Positions 33,301 through 45,544 of a stretch of 64,000 nt of DNA are shown here, piece after piece. The stretch is taken from the NCBI GenBank assembly GCA_023376005.1, contig CM042151.1, positions 76,612,985 to 76,676,984 on the forward strand, read 5' to 3'. Source of the DNA: Doryteuthis pealeii (lineage: Eukaryota; Mollusca; Cephalopoda; Myopsida; Loliginidae). Each line of letters begins with the position of its first letter. Position 1 is the first letter of the stretch. Both the position numbers and the translations under genes were made by a program. The notes beneath the pieces are model-generated. The model saw only the letters and a program-made list of their open reading frames with translations, ran no database searches and was not told where the DNA came from.

Positions 33301-33770
33301 ACCTTTTATTTTTGTTTTTAGTCAAGCGTGATCGGGGGGGGGGGTCAGAGAGTTCTTTGATAACAATAAACGAGTCTATTTTTCTTTTTAAAAACAAACG
33401 TTCCAATGTGGCAGCAAACACCTTTTTCAAATTAACTTCATAACTAGTTTTAATCAAGTAGCATCTGAATCTGCTTTTGTGATTGTCTTTGGTATTTTCA
33501 AATTGTTTTTTCATTATATCAAGATATCACTTTTTTTTTCTCATTATTGAATTGCCGTTAACATTCCCACCATCTCTCCTTCTCCCACTCTTTCCTCCTC
33601 CCCTCTTTCTTTCTCTTTCTCTCTCTCTCCAGGTCAATAGCAAAACCATGCAAATAGAAGTAAACATTTTCCAGTTCTTTTCTTGTCATTGTGATTGATT
33701 TAAAGAATAATACATTAATTCAGAAATATTCAGTATGAACGTTGTCATAAAGTCTAACATAGTTATCATT
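33301..33770. other. Spacer within the gypsy remnant, with CT-rich tract
   Basis: A 79-codon minus frame (33275-33514) has Lys-rich composition but no motif that I recognise. A pyrimidine-rich tract with CTTTCTCTCTCTCT lies near 33560-33632. This stretch separates protease from nucleocapsid and may be an insertion. Confidence 0.4.
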
Positions 33771-33832
33771 ATTACTATTGTTATTATTATCATTTTTATT
33801 ATTATCATTATTATTATTATTATGTGTTTTTC
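33771..33832. repeat. (ATT)n microsatellite
   Basis: Imperfect ATT/ATC trinucleotide run within the decayed gypsy element. Confidence 0.8.
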
Positions 33833-33884
33833 ATATTCTGTGGTTTTCCCTGAATTCTGATTGATTGATCTTAGCAGCCGTTAC

Positions 33885-34010
33885 TGAAGATTTACAAACT
33901 TTGGCCCAATGCCCTCTTTTGTTGCATTTTTTGCTGTCACCATTATGAGCTGAGCATCGTTAGCGCGGATGATGAGGATTTCCACAAAAGAAACAAATAT
34001 CTTGAGTATT
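33885..34010 (-). pseudogene. Gypsy nucleocapsid zinc knuckles (degenerate)
   Basis: The minus strand reads ICFFCGNPHHPR, stop, RCSAHNGDSKK and CNKRGHWAKVCK. This corresponds to the two successive Cys/His knuckles of gypsy gag proteins. An internal TAA and loss of one Cys in the second knuckle show decay. Confidence 0.72.
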
Positions 34011-34072
34011 TTTTTTTTTATTGCAGCAATGTTTTCTTTCGGAGAAATCATGGGAGCGGTAATCGTCTTACC

Positions 34073-34633
34073 TCATTCATAATATTCGGCCTGCTTTCCC
34101 GCTTGTTCCAACGACCTTGTTATGTCGTATGCCTCTGGAAGTGACAAAGAGGGTTTTTCCAACAGTCGTTGTCGTATTGTAGTAGAGGTTATGCCATGAA
34201 TGAAGGCATCTCGTATATATTGTTTATGTTCTTCAGCTGTTACAACCTGAAAATTGCATGTTTTCACCTGAATTTCCAATTGCAGTGCGAAACTATCAAT
34301 AATCTGTGCTGGTTACTGGTTCATAGTCATGAGTCGGTGTCGATTATAAATAATGTTAGTAGGTTTGATATAAGCAGCTTCCAGGAGTCTTCATGGCAGA
34401 ATCATAATTGTTGGAGTCACTGATAATTTCGTAAACTTCCGCCGAAATATTGTTTATCAGGGCAAAAAGATTCTTTTGGTCGTCTTCGGTCTCATCATTT
34501 TCGTTGACTATGCTCAAGTAGTTGTTGAACGTTAGTCTCAAGTGTTTGAAAAGTTTTTTTCTGAATTAGGAGCTGTAGGCTCGACGTCAAATCTCTCTGG
34601 ACGCAGTAATCTGTCCATATTGTTTGATATTAA
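34073..34633 (-). pseudogene. Ty3/gypsy gag (capsid) fragment
   Basis: Three minus-strand frames line up as one broken protein: MDRLLRPERFDVEPTAPNSE (start near 34618), RLTFNNYLSIVNENDETEDD (from about 34541), and FQVVTAEEHKQYIRDAFIHG with LEKPSLSLPEAYDITRSLEQ (to 34073). The LLRPERFD start and the later capsid motifs are typical of invertebrate Ty3/gypsy gag. Frameshifts near 34540 and 34330 interrupt it. Confidence 0.8.
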
Positions 34634-34945
34634 AATTGATGTGAAAAGTAAAGAGTATAACGACATGGAATTGAAAAGAATAGAATGACAAGACTGATAA
34701 ACCGTTTGGATAGGTTTTAATATCAAACAATTACACTAGTTATGATAGTTCTACAAAATGTCCATGTTTCTATATATATATCTAAATCCTAGCGGGCAGG
34801 GAGATAATTAGGAGTTAAGGTTAATCAAACGTTAAGGTCATTCAAAAGGAAATAACTATTTAATTTACAACACCAGTATGTGCTATTATATTCACTTTAT
34901 AATACCATTCGGAAAAGTATGAAACTTCTCCCCTACATTCCAAGT
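34634..34945 (-). repeat. Probable gypsy leader and 5' LTR remnant, with a 17-bp inverted repeat
   Basis: ATTGTTTGATATTAAAA (34619-34635) and TTTTAATATCAAACAAT (34714-34730) are perfect inverted repeats around the gag leader. Farther out the minus strand has TGTAGGGGAGAAGTTTC (near 34944) and a TTATAAAG box, which could be the LTR start and TATA box. No second LTR is present to prove it. A fragment of the leader (not the LTR) recurs at 45193-45345. Confidence 0.45.
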
Positions 34946-34952
34946 TATGGGT

Positions 34953-35515
34953 TAAATCGTAGGAACCACAAGATTCCGTCTTCAATACTAACCTATAGTG
35001 CAAAAGAAGATGGAATGCCAATACCTTATTTTAATGAAGAATAAAACTTGAAAGAATGTATTTATCAATAAAATTTCCAGTTTTTTTTTTTTTTTTTTTT
35101 TTTTTCTCTCAACGAGTGGTCATTTGAATAATTCTCTTTTTACATTTCTAGAAATACCACATTTAAAAAAATTCAACTCCCGGAAAATGTTATTTGAAAA
35201 TTTAAAAATTATTTTCATAAAACTCAAAAACAAAATTGTTTGTAGCTTGTTTTCTTTTTTCATAGTTTTAAAAATAATATTTTCCGGCTATACTTACAAA
35301 TCGTAGTCAAAATTAAAACGGAAAATTTTGACTACGATTTGCAACGTCTGATTCAAAATACTTGACTTTTTTTTTCGTAAGTCAAGTTAGTAATTTTTTA
35401 TTTAATGAATTAAAAAAAAGAGATCTTTCTCTTTTGTTTTTATTTATTTATTTATTTATTTACATTTTTTTTCCACTTGACTTTTTTTGTAAGTCAGGTT
35501 AGTACTTGTTTATTT
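34953..35515 (+). repeat. Repeat segment S, second copy
   Basis: Direct copy of 21526-22085: AATCGTAGGAACCACAAGAT, CTCAACGAGTGGTCATTTGA and the TAGTCAAAATTAAAACGG foldback core. A T-run of about 26 lies near 35080. Confidence 0.72.
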
Positions 35516-36620
35516 CATTTATTTAACAAATCTTGAAATCAAAGAAAATATTGTATAAAAAATATCGAGCTAAAAATAATGACATTACATATTTATGTAA
35601 GAGAAATTTGTTTTTTCTTTTTTATAACACAATCTTGGAATTGTTCTTTATAATAAACGTAAAAGAAAACATTAAAAAGTTAATTTTCAATTTTTTATTG
35701 ACGTTTTAAAATATTTTTAACAATCCTCGTGCGTATTAAAAGAGCGTGTTTTGCACAACCCTATTATAAACATATCTAATTTAATCTCTTTTTTTTGGGG
35801 GGGGGAGTGAATTAAATAACTGTTTAAAAATGTACTTGATAAATTTGCCTAAATAATAATTGTTATTTATTTTCTTCTTTATTATTTAATTTTTAAAAAT
35901 GTATTGTAAAATGCTTATTCTTTTATTCTATTTTATTTAACTCATATAGTAATCTCTTTTTATTTTTCTATTTTTCGTGGATATAGCACCTGTCTGTATA
36001 AAAACGTATTTGATATATATTTCGTCAAATAAGGGTGAATAAATGTGTTCCGAAATAAATGAGAAAAAAGATCAGAGTTATGTCCCTTGTTTTCTCGCTC
36101 TTAAGAAAACATTTCTGTATTTATTGCAAATCAACGAGTTTTTCATTCGACCAGAAAAGACAAGTTCTATTTAAAATATTATATTTTTGTCTCCATCTTC
36201 TTTAACGTTGTATAGCCCCAAATAAAAGAAATCAGACAAAAGAAAAAGGAAAGAAGTAAGTATAACGTTCAGTGTATTATCTTTCTTTACAAAAAAAACG
36301 AAAACAAACAAAACGTAATTTGCTGGGAAATTTTGTTTTCCACTGAAGAAATGAAATATTTTTAATTTCTGACAATAATTTATGGATATAAAATTATCTG
36401 TAATCTTTTGATAACTGATTCAATTATTATAAAAATCTAATTCATTTCAACATTTAATTGATATATTATTTTCGCTGTTATCCGTGTTAGTCAGTGGGAT
36501 GACATAAACAAAGTCACCCATCGAAATCTTAGCCGATTAAATTTGCATCAAATCTTTTTAAAACTGTTTTTTATTATCAAAAATAATTCATCAAATAGAT
36601 TCAAAACAAACCTTATTAGG
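35516..36620 (+). repeat. Family Z copy, uninterrupted
   Basis: 36000-36620 is the fullest Z copy: GTTATGTCCCTTGTTTTC, TTTAACGTTGTATAGCCCC, AAGAAGTAAGTATAACGTTC, then GGGATGACATAAACAAAGTC (empty site for X). 35516-36000 is AT-rich with a G run near 35800. No gene. Confidence 0.68.
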
Positions 36621-37140
36621 TAGGTTTCCAAGGCGAAAAAGATGACTATTAATTTGTAAAAAAAAAGGGGGTGGGGAGCAGCCAAATGAATGCCTATAGA
36701 CTCCTCAATATCATACTTTTTTTCATAAGCGTAAATGTTGTTATTATTGAAGTTTTCCATGGTTACCACCAATATTCCCCGTGAAATTTACCCCCCACTA
36801 TATTTAACATAATAAAACTTGCATAAAGGTTATTATTACCTTGACATTTTTTATTCACCGTATCATTGTAGTGTGTGTGTTTTTTTGTTTTTTTTCATAT
36901 TTTTAAAAACAATATTTGGCCTATTTTTATTATTATTTTTTAATATAATAAAGACATATATATATAATAGTATTTGATAATTTGCTTTTGACGCGTTGTT
37001 AAGTAAAGTATATTATTATTTATATTTTTTAAGGTAATTACAATGCGTATATCTTATAAAATTCAATAATTATTGAAAATAATAATGACAAGCAAACTTG
37101 GTGAATAACGCATGCAATGTGTGGAATTGCCTTCAAAAAA
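36621..37140. other. No gene seen
   Basis: AT-rich with short frames. It ends in a TA tract (37141-37161) that abuts a SINE-2 tail. Confidence 0.4.
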
Positions 37141-37370
37141 TATATATATATATATATATATTTACCAATCCCTCCACATGGGCCGGATGCAACATAAGGT
37201 CAATTTCTAAATTGAGTTTAATACGTTTGAATTCAGAATTTTCCTTTTCCCAAGGTGGTTACCTAATCAAGGTTCAAGAGCCCAGTCTACCCTTCTATTT
37301 ACCCATAGCTGCAGGGAGAATAGTTGGATTTACATCTTTCCTAAGGGTATTAGTGCTATCTGAAACAGTT
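37141..37370 (-). repeat. (TA)n plus SINE-2 copy lacking the tRNA head
   Basis: TA dinucleotides at 37141-37161, then the SINE-2 body (AGGTCAATTTCTAAATTGAG, AGAGCCCAGTCTACCC, TTTCCTAAGGGTATTAGTGC). The copy stops where the tRNA-like head would begin. Confidence 0.8.
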
Positions 37371-37400
37371 CTACAAATATCTATGGTTATGTAAATACTT

Positions 37401-37427
37401 CTACATATACCTATAGTTAATAGTTCT

Positions 37428-37468
<41 letters not shown>

Positions 37469-37885
37469 ATGTACGGATAGTGACCTTGCTGTTGTCCCAC
37501 ACTCCTGCTGTGAGCTTCCCAAAAGTTGAGGCAGTTTTTCGGATCCAGCAACTGAGTTCAGTATCAAGTGACAGGTTGATGGTGATTGTGGACCCAAGGT
37601 AGGGGAAAATGTTTACTGCTTCCAGGGTGTAGTTGTTGATGGTGATGGAGGAAGGATTTACAATTCCCTGACCCATTGTCTTGGTTTTCTTTATACTAAT
37701 GGTCAGGCTGAACTGGTCCATGAGTATTTGCAGGTGCTCCTGGGAGTGTGTTACCACTGCTGCGTCAAATGCAAAATCTGGTCTAGAATGTTTTTCAAAC
37801 ATCAGACTTCACAGTCACAGGAGGCGCTGTAACTTCAGGGGTACAAAAACCTTATCATAGTCTTTCGAGACTGAAATGCCAATGA
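37401..37885 (-). pseudogene. APE-class LINE reverse transcriptase fragment with inverted 3' tail
   Basis: The minus frame 37802-37465 encodes PDFAFDAAVVTHSQEHLQIL, TISIKKTKTMGQG and FPYLGSTITINLSLDTEL. These are the RT region after motif C of a widespread LINE with a normal FADDAAVV box; here it is FAFD. A (TA)n tract (37428-37464) interrupts the frame. On the plus strand, 37808-37880 has GACTTCACAGTCAC, AGGAGGCGCTGTAACTTC and the LINE 3' end TCTTTCGAGACTGAAATGCC plus (TGA)n. The two parts face opposite ways, as after 5' inversion. Confidence 0.75.
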
Positions 37886-38949
37886 TGATGATGATATGAG
37901 AATGTAGTGTGGACTATGCACTCTTTTTTTACCCCCTTTTTTTTACTCATTTGAAGAACAAAAATTTCCAGTTCCTTAATTTTTACATTTCTAGAAAGAT
38001 CAAATCCTGAAAAACACAGAAAAAAAAAAAATTAAATTCCATACCCAAAATAAGTTATTTGAAAATTTAAAAGTTATATTCTTAAAAATCAAATGATAAT
38101 CATTGTAGCGTGTGTTTGTTTTTTTTTCATAGTTTTAAAAACAAGATTTTTCTTTGAATTGATGCAAAAAAGAATATTTTCTCTGATACAATTAGCCTAT
38201 CTTTATTTTCAAATATTCCCTTTTGTGTGTTAAAAGTTTTATTTTTCAATTTCTAATGTGGTCTTCTGTATTTGATCTTTCTAGAAATGTAAAAATCAGG
38301 GACTGGAATTTTTTTTTATTCAAATGACTAAAGTTAGAAAAAGAAAATCATAACTGATAAAAAAAAACAACATTTATTGGTGAATAAAATTCTGAAAATT
38401 TCATTACAATTGCACAATTCCTTGATTTTTTTGGTAATAGTTTTAGAAATAAAAAATATTTTTTAAATTTTTATTGCCTCACTTTAAAACAGCCATACAC
38501 AATTTTAATTTTATTCGAAATTTAAAAACTATGCTTTTCGTATTTTCATAATTGATATAGTGTTTATTAATACTTTTTTTTTCATTTCTTATTAGGTAAT
38601 GAATAATTTTCCTTTAGACATTTCTTCAGTAAGAATTTAGTTTCACTTTAGACATATTTATTTAAAGATTAAAAATTCAGAGTCCAGTTCAGCAGTATTT
38701 ACATCTAAAAAAAAAAAATTAATGTAAATTGAACATTAAGTGTATAAAGACAATCACTAAGTTATGGTCCTGTTTGGTACTATATATTGGTGCCCAGCCA
38801 TTTCCATTATATTCAGGGTTTGAGTATATATTTATCAAATAAAATGAATTTAAATTGAACATTAATTGTTATAAAGACAATTCCTAAGTTAAGGTTCTGT
38901 TTGGCACCTTATTTTGATTGTAAATTTAGCCCCAAATTTAGACCCATTT
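37886..38949 (+). repeat. Duplicated AT-rich segment (copy of 27090-28040)
   Basis: Direct copy of the segment upstream of locus B, including TTTCTCTGATACAATTAGCC and TTTGGCACCTTATTTTGATT. It shows that B and C were duplicated together with at least 1 kb beyond their common flank. Confidence 0.7.
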
Positions 38950-40293
38950 CACTCTCTTTCACATTTTAATGTTTCTTAAAAGACATTTTCTAAACAGCCA
39001 TATTAAACTAAACCAGAAACAATAAATTGAATGTTCTCTTAACAAAATCCATCAAAAACTTGAATAAACAATTTCATTTAGTTTAATAAAATTGATCTTT
39101 TTTAAGCAAAATATAAGTTATTACAATTATTATTATTAATTAATCTCTCTCATTTTATTGACCTAATTCAAAATTGTTTCCTTTTCATTTCATTGATCAT
39201 TTTTCATATCTAGAATATAACAGTACTGGCATTCCACAAACACTTTAATAAACAATCAAATTTATTTCAATAACATTCTTTTGCTTAGATTTATTCTGCT
39301 TTAAATAATTTGTATTAAAATATATGAATTTATTTTCTTATAACATGAATTATTTCATAGAATCATCTTCATTATTATTATTATCATTATTAATTAATTT
39401 CAATGTGATTAACTTTGTCAATTAAAATCAAAATATAATTAATCATTTATTCCTACATTCCATTTTTGTTCTACATGAAAAAATTAATTTTTCAGATGTT
39501 TTGTTAAGTTTCAGATGATAAAATATTTGCCAGGTGTACACTTGTTTTGTTTGCTAAATGTTAGAGTGGAAAAGATTTTCTCATATTTTTATAAATGGAT
39601 TGTCCTTTTAATTCTGATAAATCTTTGTTAAAATTAGAAAAAATTCTGTATTTATATTAAATTCCATGAAATTTACTTAATTATTTGTTGAATAACATTT
39701 TTTCTTTATGCTGATGTTCTGTTATTAAGATAATCAAAATATGAACTGATTGTAACATTATAATTAAAAAAAAATCTTGAATTTTGTGCTTTTTTGTTTT
39801 TTAAAATAATTCTTTAATTCTTATTCATTCACAGAATCAACAACATTGGGAAGAATGGTTTTGAAATGTAAAAATACACATTAAACACCAACCAAAGAAC
39901 AAATATATTCTTCTGATGTGTGTGGATCTACATATTGAGAACTCACAGACAATTCTTTTTCATTGAAATTCATTGCATGTATGTTTTCACTTGATCAATA
40001 TTTCAAAGAACAAGTGCAAAAAGAGACTCCAGTGAAACCTAACTTCTCTCCATTGTAGAGATCAGAAAAAAATGTCCTCAATTCAAGACACATTCAAATA
40101 CACATGCTAAAGGAAAAAAGAATATTCTTGCTTATGTGTAGATCTGAAAATTAACAGAGTTTGGAATTCAGTATATGAATATTTTCCTTAATTCACATTT
40201 CAAAGAACAAGTGGGAAAATAGGCTTTTGTAAAACCCACCTTTTCACCACTGAGCAGATCAGCATTTTCAAGAGGTCAGAACTAAAAACAGAT
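38950..40293 (+). repeat. 5' flank of zinc-finger locus C
   Basis: Paralogous to the flanks of A, B and D (TTCTTAAAAGACATTTTCTA, ATTGGGAAGAATGGTTTTGA). Finger-like decayed units occur at about 39905-40275, the last being CAGATCAGCATTTTCAAGAG directly before the ATG. Confidence 0.65.
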
Positions 40294-41001
40294 ATGGAAA
40301 CACAATTGGAAGTGGAAGTATTTTCTTGTAAAATTTGTGGATCCACATTTCCAGTGAGTTCAAGTTTGAAAGTACATATGCAAACACACACTGGAGAGAA
40401 ACCATTTTCCTGTGAAGTCTGTGGATTGTCATTTTCATATAGTTCCCTTTTGAAATCACACATGCGAATACACACTGGTGAAAAACCATTTTCTTGTGAA
40501 GTCTGTGGTTCAGCATTTTCTAGGAGGTCCAACTTAAAATCACACATGCGAACACACACTGGAGAGAAACCATTTTATTGTGAAATCTGTGGTTCAGCAT
40601 TTTCACGGAGTTGTGATTTGAAATCACACATGCGAACACACACTGGAGAGAAACCATTTTCTTGTGAAATCTGTGGATCAGCATTTTCACAGAGTTCCAG
40701 TTTGAAATCACACATGCGAACACACACTGGTGAAAAACCATTTTCTTGTGAAGTATGTGGATCTGCATTTTCTATGAATTCCCACTTAAAATATCACATG
40801 CGAAAACACACTGGAGAGAAACCATCTTCTTGTGAAATCAGTGGGTCTGCTTTTTCACAGAGTTCTCTTTTGAAATCACACATGCGAACACACACTGGTG
40901 GGAAACCATTTTCTTGTAAAGTCTGTGGATCATCATTTTCATACAGATCCACTTTGAAATGCCACATGCGAACACACACTGGGGAAAAACCATTTTCATG
41001 A
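40294..41001 (+). CDS. C2H2 zinc-finger protein, locus C (eight fingers, premature stop)
   Basis: METQLEVEVFSCKICGSTFP starts the frame. Eight fingers follow with TGEKP linkers, the first with FPVSSSLK. Finger 7 has CEIS for CEVC, losing a zinc ligand, and its linker is TGGKP. The frame stops at TGA in the ninth finger (EKPFS, stop), where others read FSCE. Predicted DNA-binding nuclear protein without an N-terminal effector domain. The rest of the array continues downstream as a pseudogene, so the intact ancestor was longer. Confidence 0.75.
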   Translation: METQLEVEVFSCKICGSTFPVSSSLKVHMQTHTGEKPFSCEVCGLSFSYSSLLKSHMRIHTGEKPFSCEVCGSAFSRRSNLKSHMRTHTGEKPFYCEICGSAFSRSCDLKSHMRTHTGEKPFSCEICGSAFSQSSSLKSHMRTHTGEKPFSCEVCGSAFSMNSHLKYHMRKHTGEKPSSCEISGSAFSQSSLLKSHMRTHTGGKPFSCKVCGSSFSYRSTLKCHMRTHTGEKPFS

Positions 41002-41796
<795 letters not shown>

Positions 41797-41993
41797 GTGA
41801 GAAATCATTTTCTTGTGAAATGTGTGGAACTGCATTTTCAAACCCTTCCAATTTAAAAAGACACACGCGAATACACAGTGGCGAGAAACCATTTTCATGT
41901 AAAGTCTGTGGACCTGCATTTCGTTCTAGTTCCCACTTAAAAACACACATGCAAACTGGAGAGAAACGATTTTCCTGTGATGTCTGCAAATAA
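41797..41993 (+). pseudogene. Zinc-finger fragment downstream of the LINE in locus C
   Basis: Encodes [20 protein letters not shown], a second finger with [16 protein letters not shown], and the start of a third ending CDVCK and a TAA. It is the continuation of the array beyond the LINE. The unit including its 3' junction is duplicated in inverted orientation at 49958-50073. Confidence 0.8.
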
Positions 41994-42110
41994 ATGAATA
42001 AAACTTATGATTATGGCCTAAATAGAGCTGAGCAAGAAAGGATCACAAAATATCAAGACATCAAGAATGACCTAAAAACAACTTGGTCATTGAAAGAAAT
42101 AGCAGGATTC
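41994..42110 (+). mobile_element. LINE C-terminal coding fragment
   Basis: Encodes YDYGLNRAEQERITKYQD and LKTTWSLKEI, the last part of the R4/Dong-like endonuclease region. It joins finger codons at CDVCK upstream and CCTGGAAA-type repeat downstream. The same chimeric junctions occur inverted at 49723-49957. Confidence 0.82.
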
Positions 42111-43343
42111 CCATGTGTCCTGGAAAACCTGGAAGATGAAATGTACATTTTCCAGGAATTGAAAACCTGGAAAAAGGAGTGTTTTTTTCTAAAAAATCCT
42201 GGGAAAATTTGGAATTTTGTCCTGGAAAATTTCAATTATCTGAGACAAACTTAATGTTATTCTTACCGTTAATAAATATAACTCGTAAAATAACAAGGAC
42301 GCTTTTTTATTTTATTTTTTGTTTTGTTTTAATGTCCAACAAACCTACCCAACATTTCCCAAACTGGTCCTGAATATTCATTAAACAGTAAAAATGCTTC
42401 TGACTTGCTATTTTGAAGTTTTGCTCTCATCATGTAGCAATATTTTGATTTGTTTTTACACAACACTGAACATGAACAAGATAAGAATTTGTCATCGGAC
42501 TACAGACTAAAGATAATGAGGTATTCGTTAAAGAAAGGTTAAAAAATAAATTACGTTTTACAAAACTGCCCCACTACCTCATAAAATTTAGAACATTTAA
42601 AAAGAATTTTCTATACTTGTATAGAATAACACACATGCAAAATTTTGACTGGAAATGAACAATTTTTAAAAAAATTACATTTTAAGAATTACATAAAATT
42701 AATGTACATTCAAAAAAAGTTTGTTAAACATTTTTAGAAACACTGAAAAGTAAAAAATTTCCTATGACAAAAGTTGATTCCATTTTAGTCTCGGTAGCTG
42801 GTCGGATGTGGGGGTTGGGATCAAGTGACTGTCAACAATGTAGGGTTTGGGTGTTACTGTTTTTAATCATGTAGATGGGGTGGGTTGGGGGAACACAGTT
42901 TCCTAGCAAAGCTTCAAGCAAGTGGGGCTTGAACAAAATTTTCAGGGACATCAAATGTCAATTTCAACATGGTTAAAGTAAGTGTTCTTTTTACGATGTA
43001 AATACTCCCCCACCCCCACTCACTTCTGGAAATATTGGAATTTTAATGTTTTGAATTTCTGGCATAAGACATAATTCTGGCCAAATATAGATATTTTCTG
43101 AGTTGTGTCTTTTACATTTTATCGGCAATTTAATGGAGATATTTTACAATGAACCACCCCCGCTTTTCATCGCCAAATCAATTTAGATATTTTACCCCTC
43201 CCTCCTGTTTAATTTTTTTTTTTACCATGAATCCATGACATTTTACAAAACAAATTCAAATTTCAAATATGTACGTGCTGTTACGCCCCCCTCTAGCTTT
43301 ATATTGGCACATCAATTTAGATATTTTACAACCTGCTACTAGC
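42111..43343. repeat. Arm of an inverted segmental duplication; no gene
   Basis: Matches 47475-47920 and 49320-49722 on the opposite strand. Landmarks are ACTGAACATGAACAAGATAA against TTGTTCATGTTCAGT, and ACTTGTATAGAATA against TATTCTATACAAGT. The 42110-42250 part is rich in CCTGGAAAA motifs like element M1. The frames are repeat-derived. Confidence 0.7.
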
Positions 43344-43497
43344 CCTGTCGGCTGTGTCTTTAGAATACACTGACTGCACCTCTGCAGAGGTGTAAGACTC
43401 CCTCCTCAATGGGGCCACCTGTTGGACATGTGTGACAACCTGTGATGCTTAAGGATGGAATCTTAGTGGATGAGCAGTCCATGACATGCAACAATCT
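43344..43497 (+). repeat. R600 copy, 5' part
   Basis: GCACCTCTGCAGAGGTGTAA and GTGATGCTTAAGGATGGAAT identify the unit. It is interrupted by element X and resumes at 44599. Confidence 0.8.
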
Positions 43498-43505
43498 GCT
43501 TAGAC

Positions 43506-44590
43506 AAAGGATACCTATTTTTTTGTCTACTTTTCATTTTAAAAACTAATTAAAATTAAATTGATTATTTAAGGTCAAATTTTTGACGAAGTCGAAAAGT
43601 AGTAACATAATGAGCATCAGTACAAAAAGCAAAACAATATTACACATGTAATTTAATTTTAATACATTTAAAAATTATTCTTTTGGTCAATTTTTATCAA
43701 ATATGACTTAATATGGCCACTGGAGTTGCCGTAAAATCCATGTTTACAAAATAAATTTATTACTCTCGATTGAAAAAAAAAAAAAATTATTAAAAATCCG
43801 GAAATTATCTGATTTTAATGAAATTTTCAGTATTGATTTTTTCAATGAATGAATTTTATAATGCATCAGTTATTTTATTTCAAAATTTTCTGATTTAATT
43901 AGGTATTTCTGCTATGATAAATTAATATATAAAATTCATTCAAGATATGAGTAACATAATTTTAAGTTTAAAATGTCATATTATTATAATATAAAAACAT
44001 TTTTTAATAATTACTTTACTTTAGTATCAATCTTTGATAATTTTTTGTCACAAACTCTATTGAAAATTAGTGCCCCCCCCCCTTTTTATCAGAGCAAATA
44101 TTGATGTATACTTTTTTATTTTATGAAATAAATAATTAGATAAAGATTGATAATTATCGAAATAGTAAGAAAAAAATAAATAATTAGATAAAGATTAGAT
44201 AATTATCGAAATGAGTAAAAAAAATGTTTTTTTAATTTTATTTTCCAATTTTCAGTACTTATTTTCTACGTGATTAGCCTCCTTTGTTTTTCTTCTATTC
44301 ACACCTACCGTCTTTTGTCTTTTTATTCATGCAGAAATTAGTATCAATCATATTTTGATATTTTGCACCCAAAAAATAAGGGGAGGAGTCAAAGTTAAGT
44401 GACCTGAAAAAATCAGAAAATTTTGAAATAAAATAACTGATGCATTATAAAATTCATTCATTGATAAATCAACACTGAAAATTTCATTAGAATTGGATAA
44501 TTCCTTGATATCCGGTGAATTTTTTTGAAACGGGGGGGGGTATATTTACATGGTAAAAACATGGATTTTTCGACAAATTGGGTATACCTA
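43506..44590. mobile_element. hAT-like element X with perfect 8-bp target duplication
   Basis: Flanked on both sides by GCTTAGAC (43498-43505 and 44591-44598), with the R600 repeat continuing across. The element begins AAAGGATACCTATTTT and ends ATTGGGTATACCTA, matching imperfect terminal inverted repeats of family X (consensus about TAGNGATACCC). It is 1,085 bp, folds back on itself and encodes no transposase. The duplication length and ends fit the hAT superfamily. Confidence 0.85.
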
Positions 44591-44598
44591 GCTTAGAC

Positions 44599-44990
44599 CC
44601 TTACTTAGTTTAGATGGGCGGTCGGAGAGGGCCCTCCGATCATTCAGCTGGACATGTCAAGCCCAAGCACCTATATGATTGACCCAACCCTTTTTATAAT
44701 ATGTGCTAAGTGGTCTTCATGACTGAGGGTCTTCGTGTCCCAGGAATGATATCTGATGTTAAGTTTCTAGTTCTGGAGGTCTGGGGAATGTGGACCCCTT
44801 CATCACCATTGCTTCCTGGTCCACTCTTTACCAGTGTGGTAGTACCTGTTAGAGTCCCATCTATGGGTTTAATAGAAAAATGTGTATATAAAAAAATTGA
44901 TTATCCATTAAGAATGAATTTATTTCAAAAGTTTGTCAGCATTAAATGACCCACTGAGGTTGATATGCTGTAAAATCAACCAACCTGTTT
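44599..44990 (+). repeat. R600 copy, 3' part
   Basis: Continues the unit split by element X: GATGGGCGGTCGGAGAGG, AGTACCTGTTAGAGTCCCAT, TTAAATGACCCACTGAGGTT. It ends near GATATGCTGTAAAATC. Confidence 0.8.
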
Positions 44991-45084
44991 AAAAACATTT
45001 TGTTTTTATGAGTTTGTACAAAACACAATCCCCCCCCCCTCTGCCTAATGTGACAACATGAATAAACATGAACTGTATTTTTGA

Positions 45085-45190
45085 GATGAGGCTTGATAGG
45101 AATAATTTTGATTTTTCAGATTGTTGTCCTCATCTTTATTGTATGTAAATACATATAATGTTTCAGTCGTTATATCCTCCGACCTCCCTC
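45085..45190 (-). repeat. Penelope-like terminal motif, second copy
   Basis: Minus-strand CTGAGGGAGGTCGGAGG then ATATAACGACTGAAACATTA is the counterpart of 8424-8545. A hairpin TATGTATTTACATA follows. The first core box is mutated (CTGAGGG), so self-cleavage is unlikely. Confidence 0.4.
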
Positions 45191-45192
45191 AG

Positions 45193-45345
45193 CTCTCTGG
45201 ACGCAATAATCTGTCCATATTGTTTTATATTAAAATTGATGTGAAAAGTAAAGAGTATAACGACATGGAATTGAAAAGAATAGAATGACGAGACTGATAA
45301 ACCGTTTGGATAGGTTTTAATATCAAACAATTACAATAATTATGA
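45193..45345 (-). repeat. Gypsy leader/gag-start fragment
   Basis: Nearly identical to 34590-34740, with the codons for MDRLLRPER on the minus strand and the ATATCAAACAATTACA end. The rest of the retrotransposon is absent, so this is a separate small fragment of the same family. Confidence 0.8.
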
Positions 45346-45540
45346 TATGGTCTAAAAGATTTGGTTATTTTCTATACTCCTGACATGCCCAACCCAGTGT
45401 GGGGGCTTCATGCAGAGGATGAGGGCATCCTGGCGCAATCTAGCACATCTGTGTTGGGCAATTTATCCTATCATCAGATGTGCAGAATACATCATAGACA
45501 CCAGAGGTGGAAGTTGTTGAGAAATGTAATAATCCTTCAG
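45346..45540. other. Unclassified spacer
   Basis: Moderate GC, one 70-codon frame, no recognised motif. Confidence 0.35.
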
Positions 45541-45544
45541 TTAA

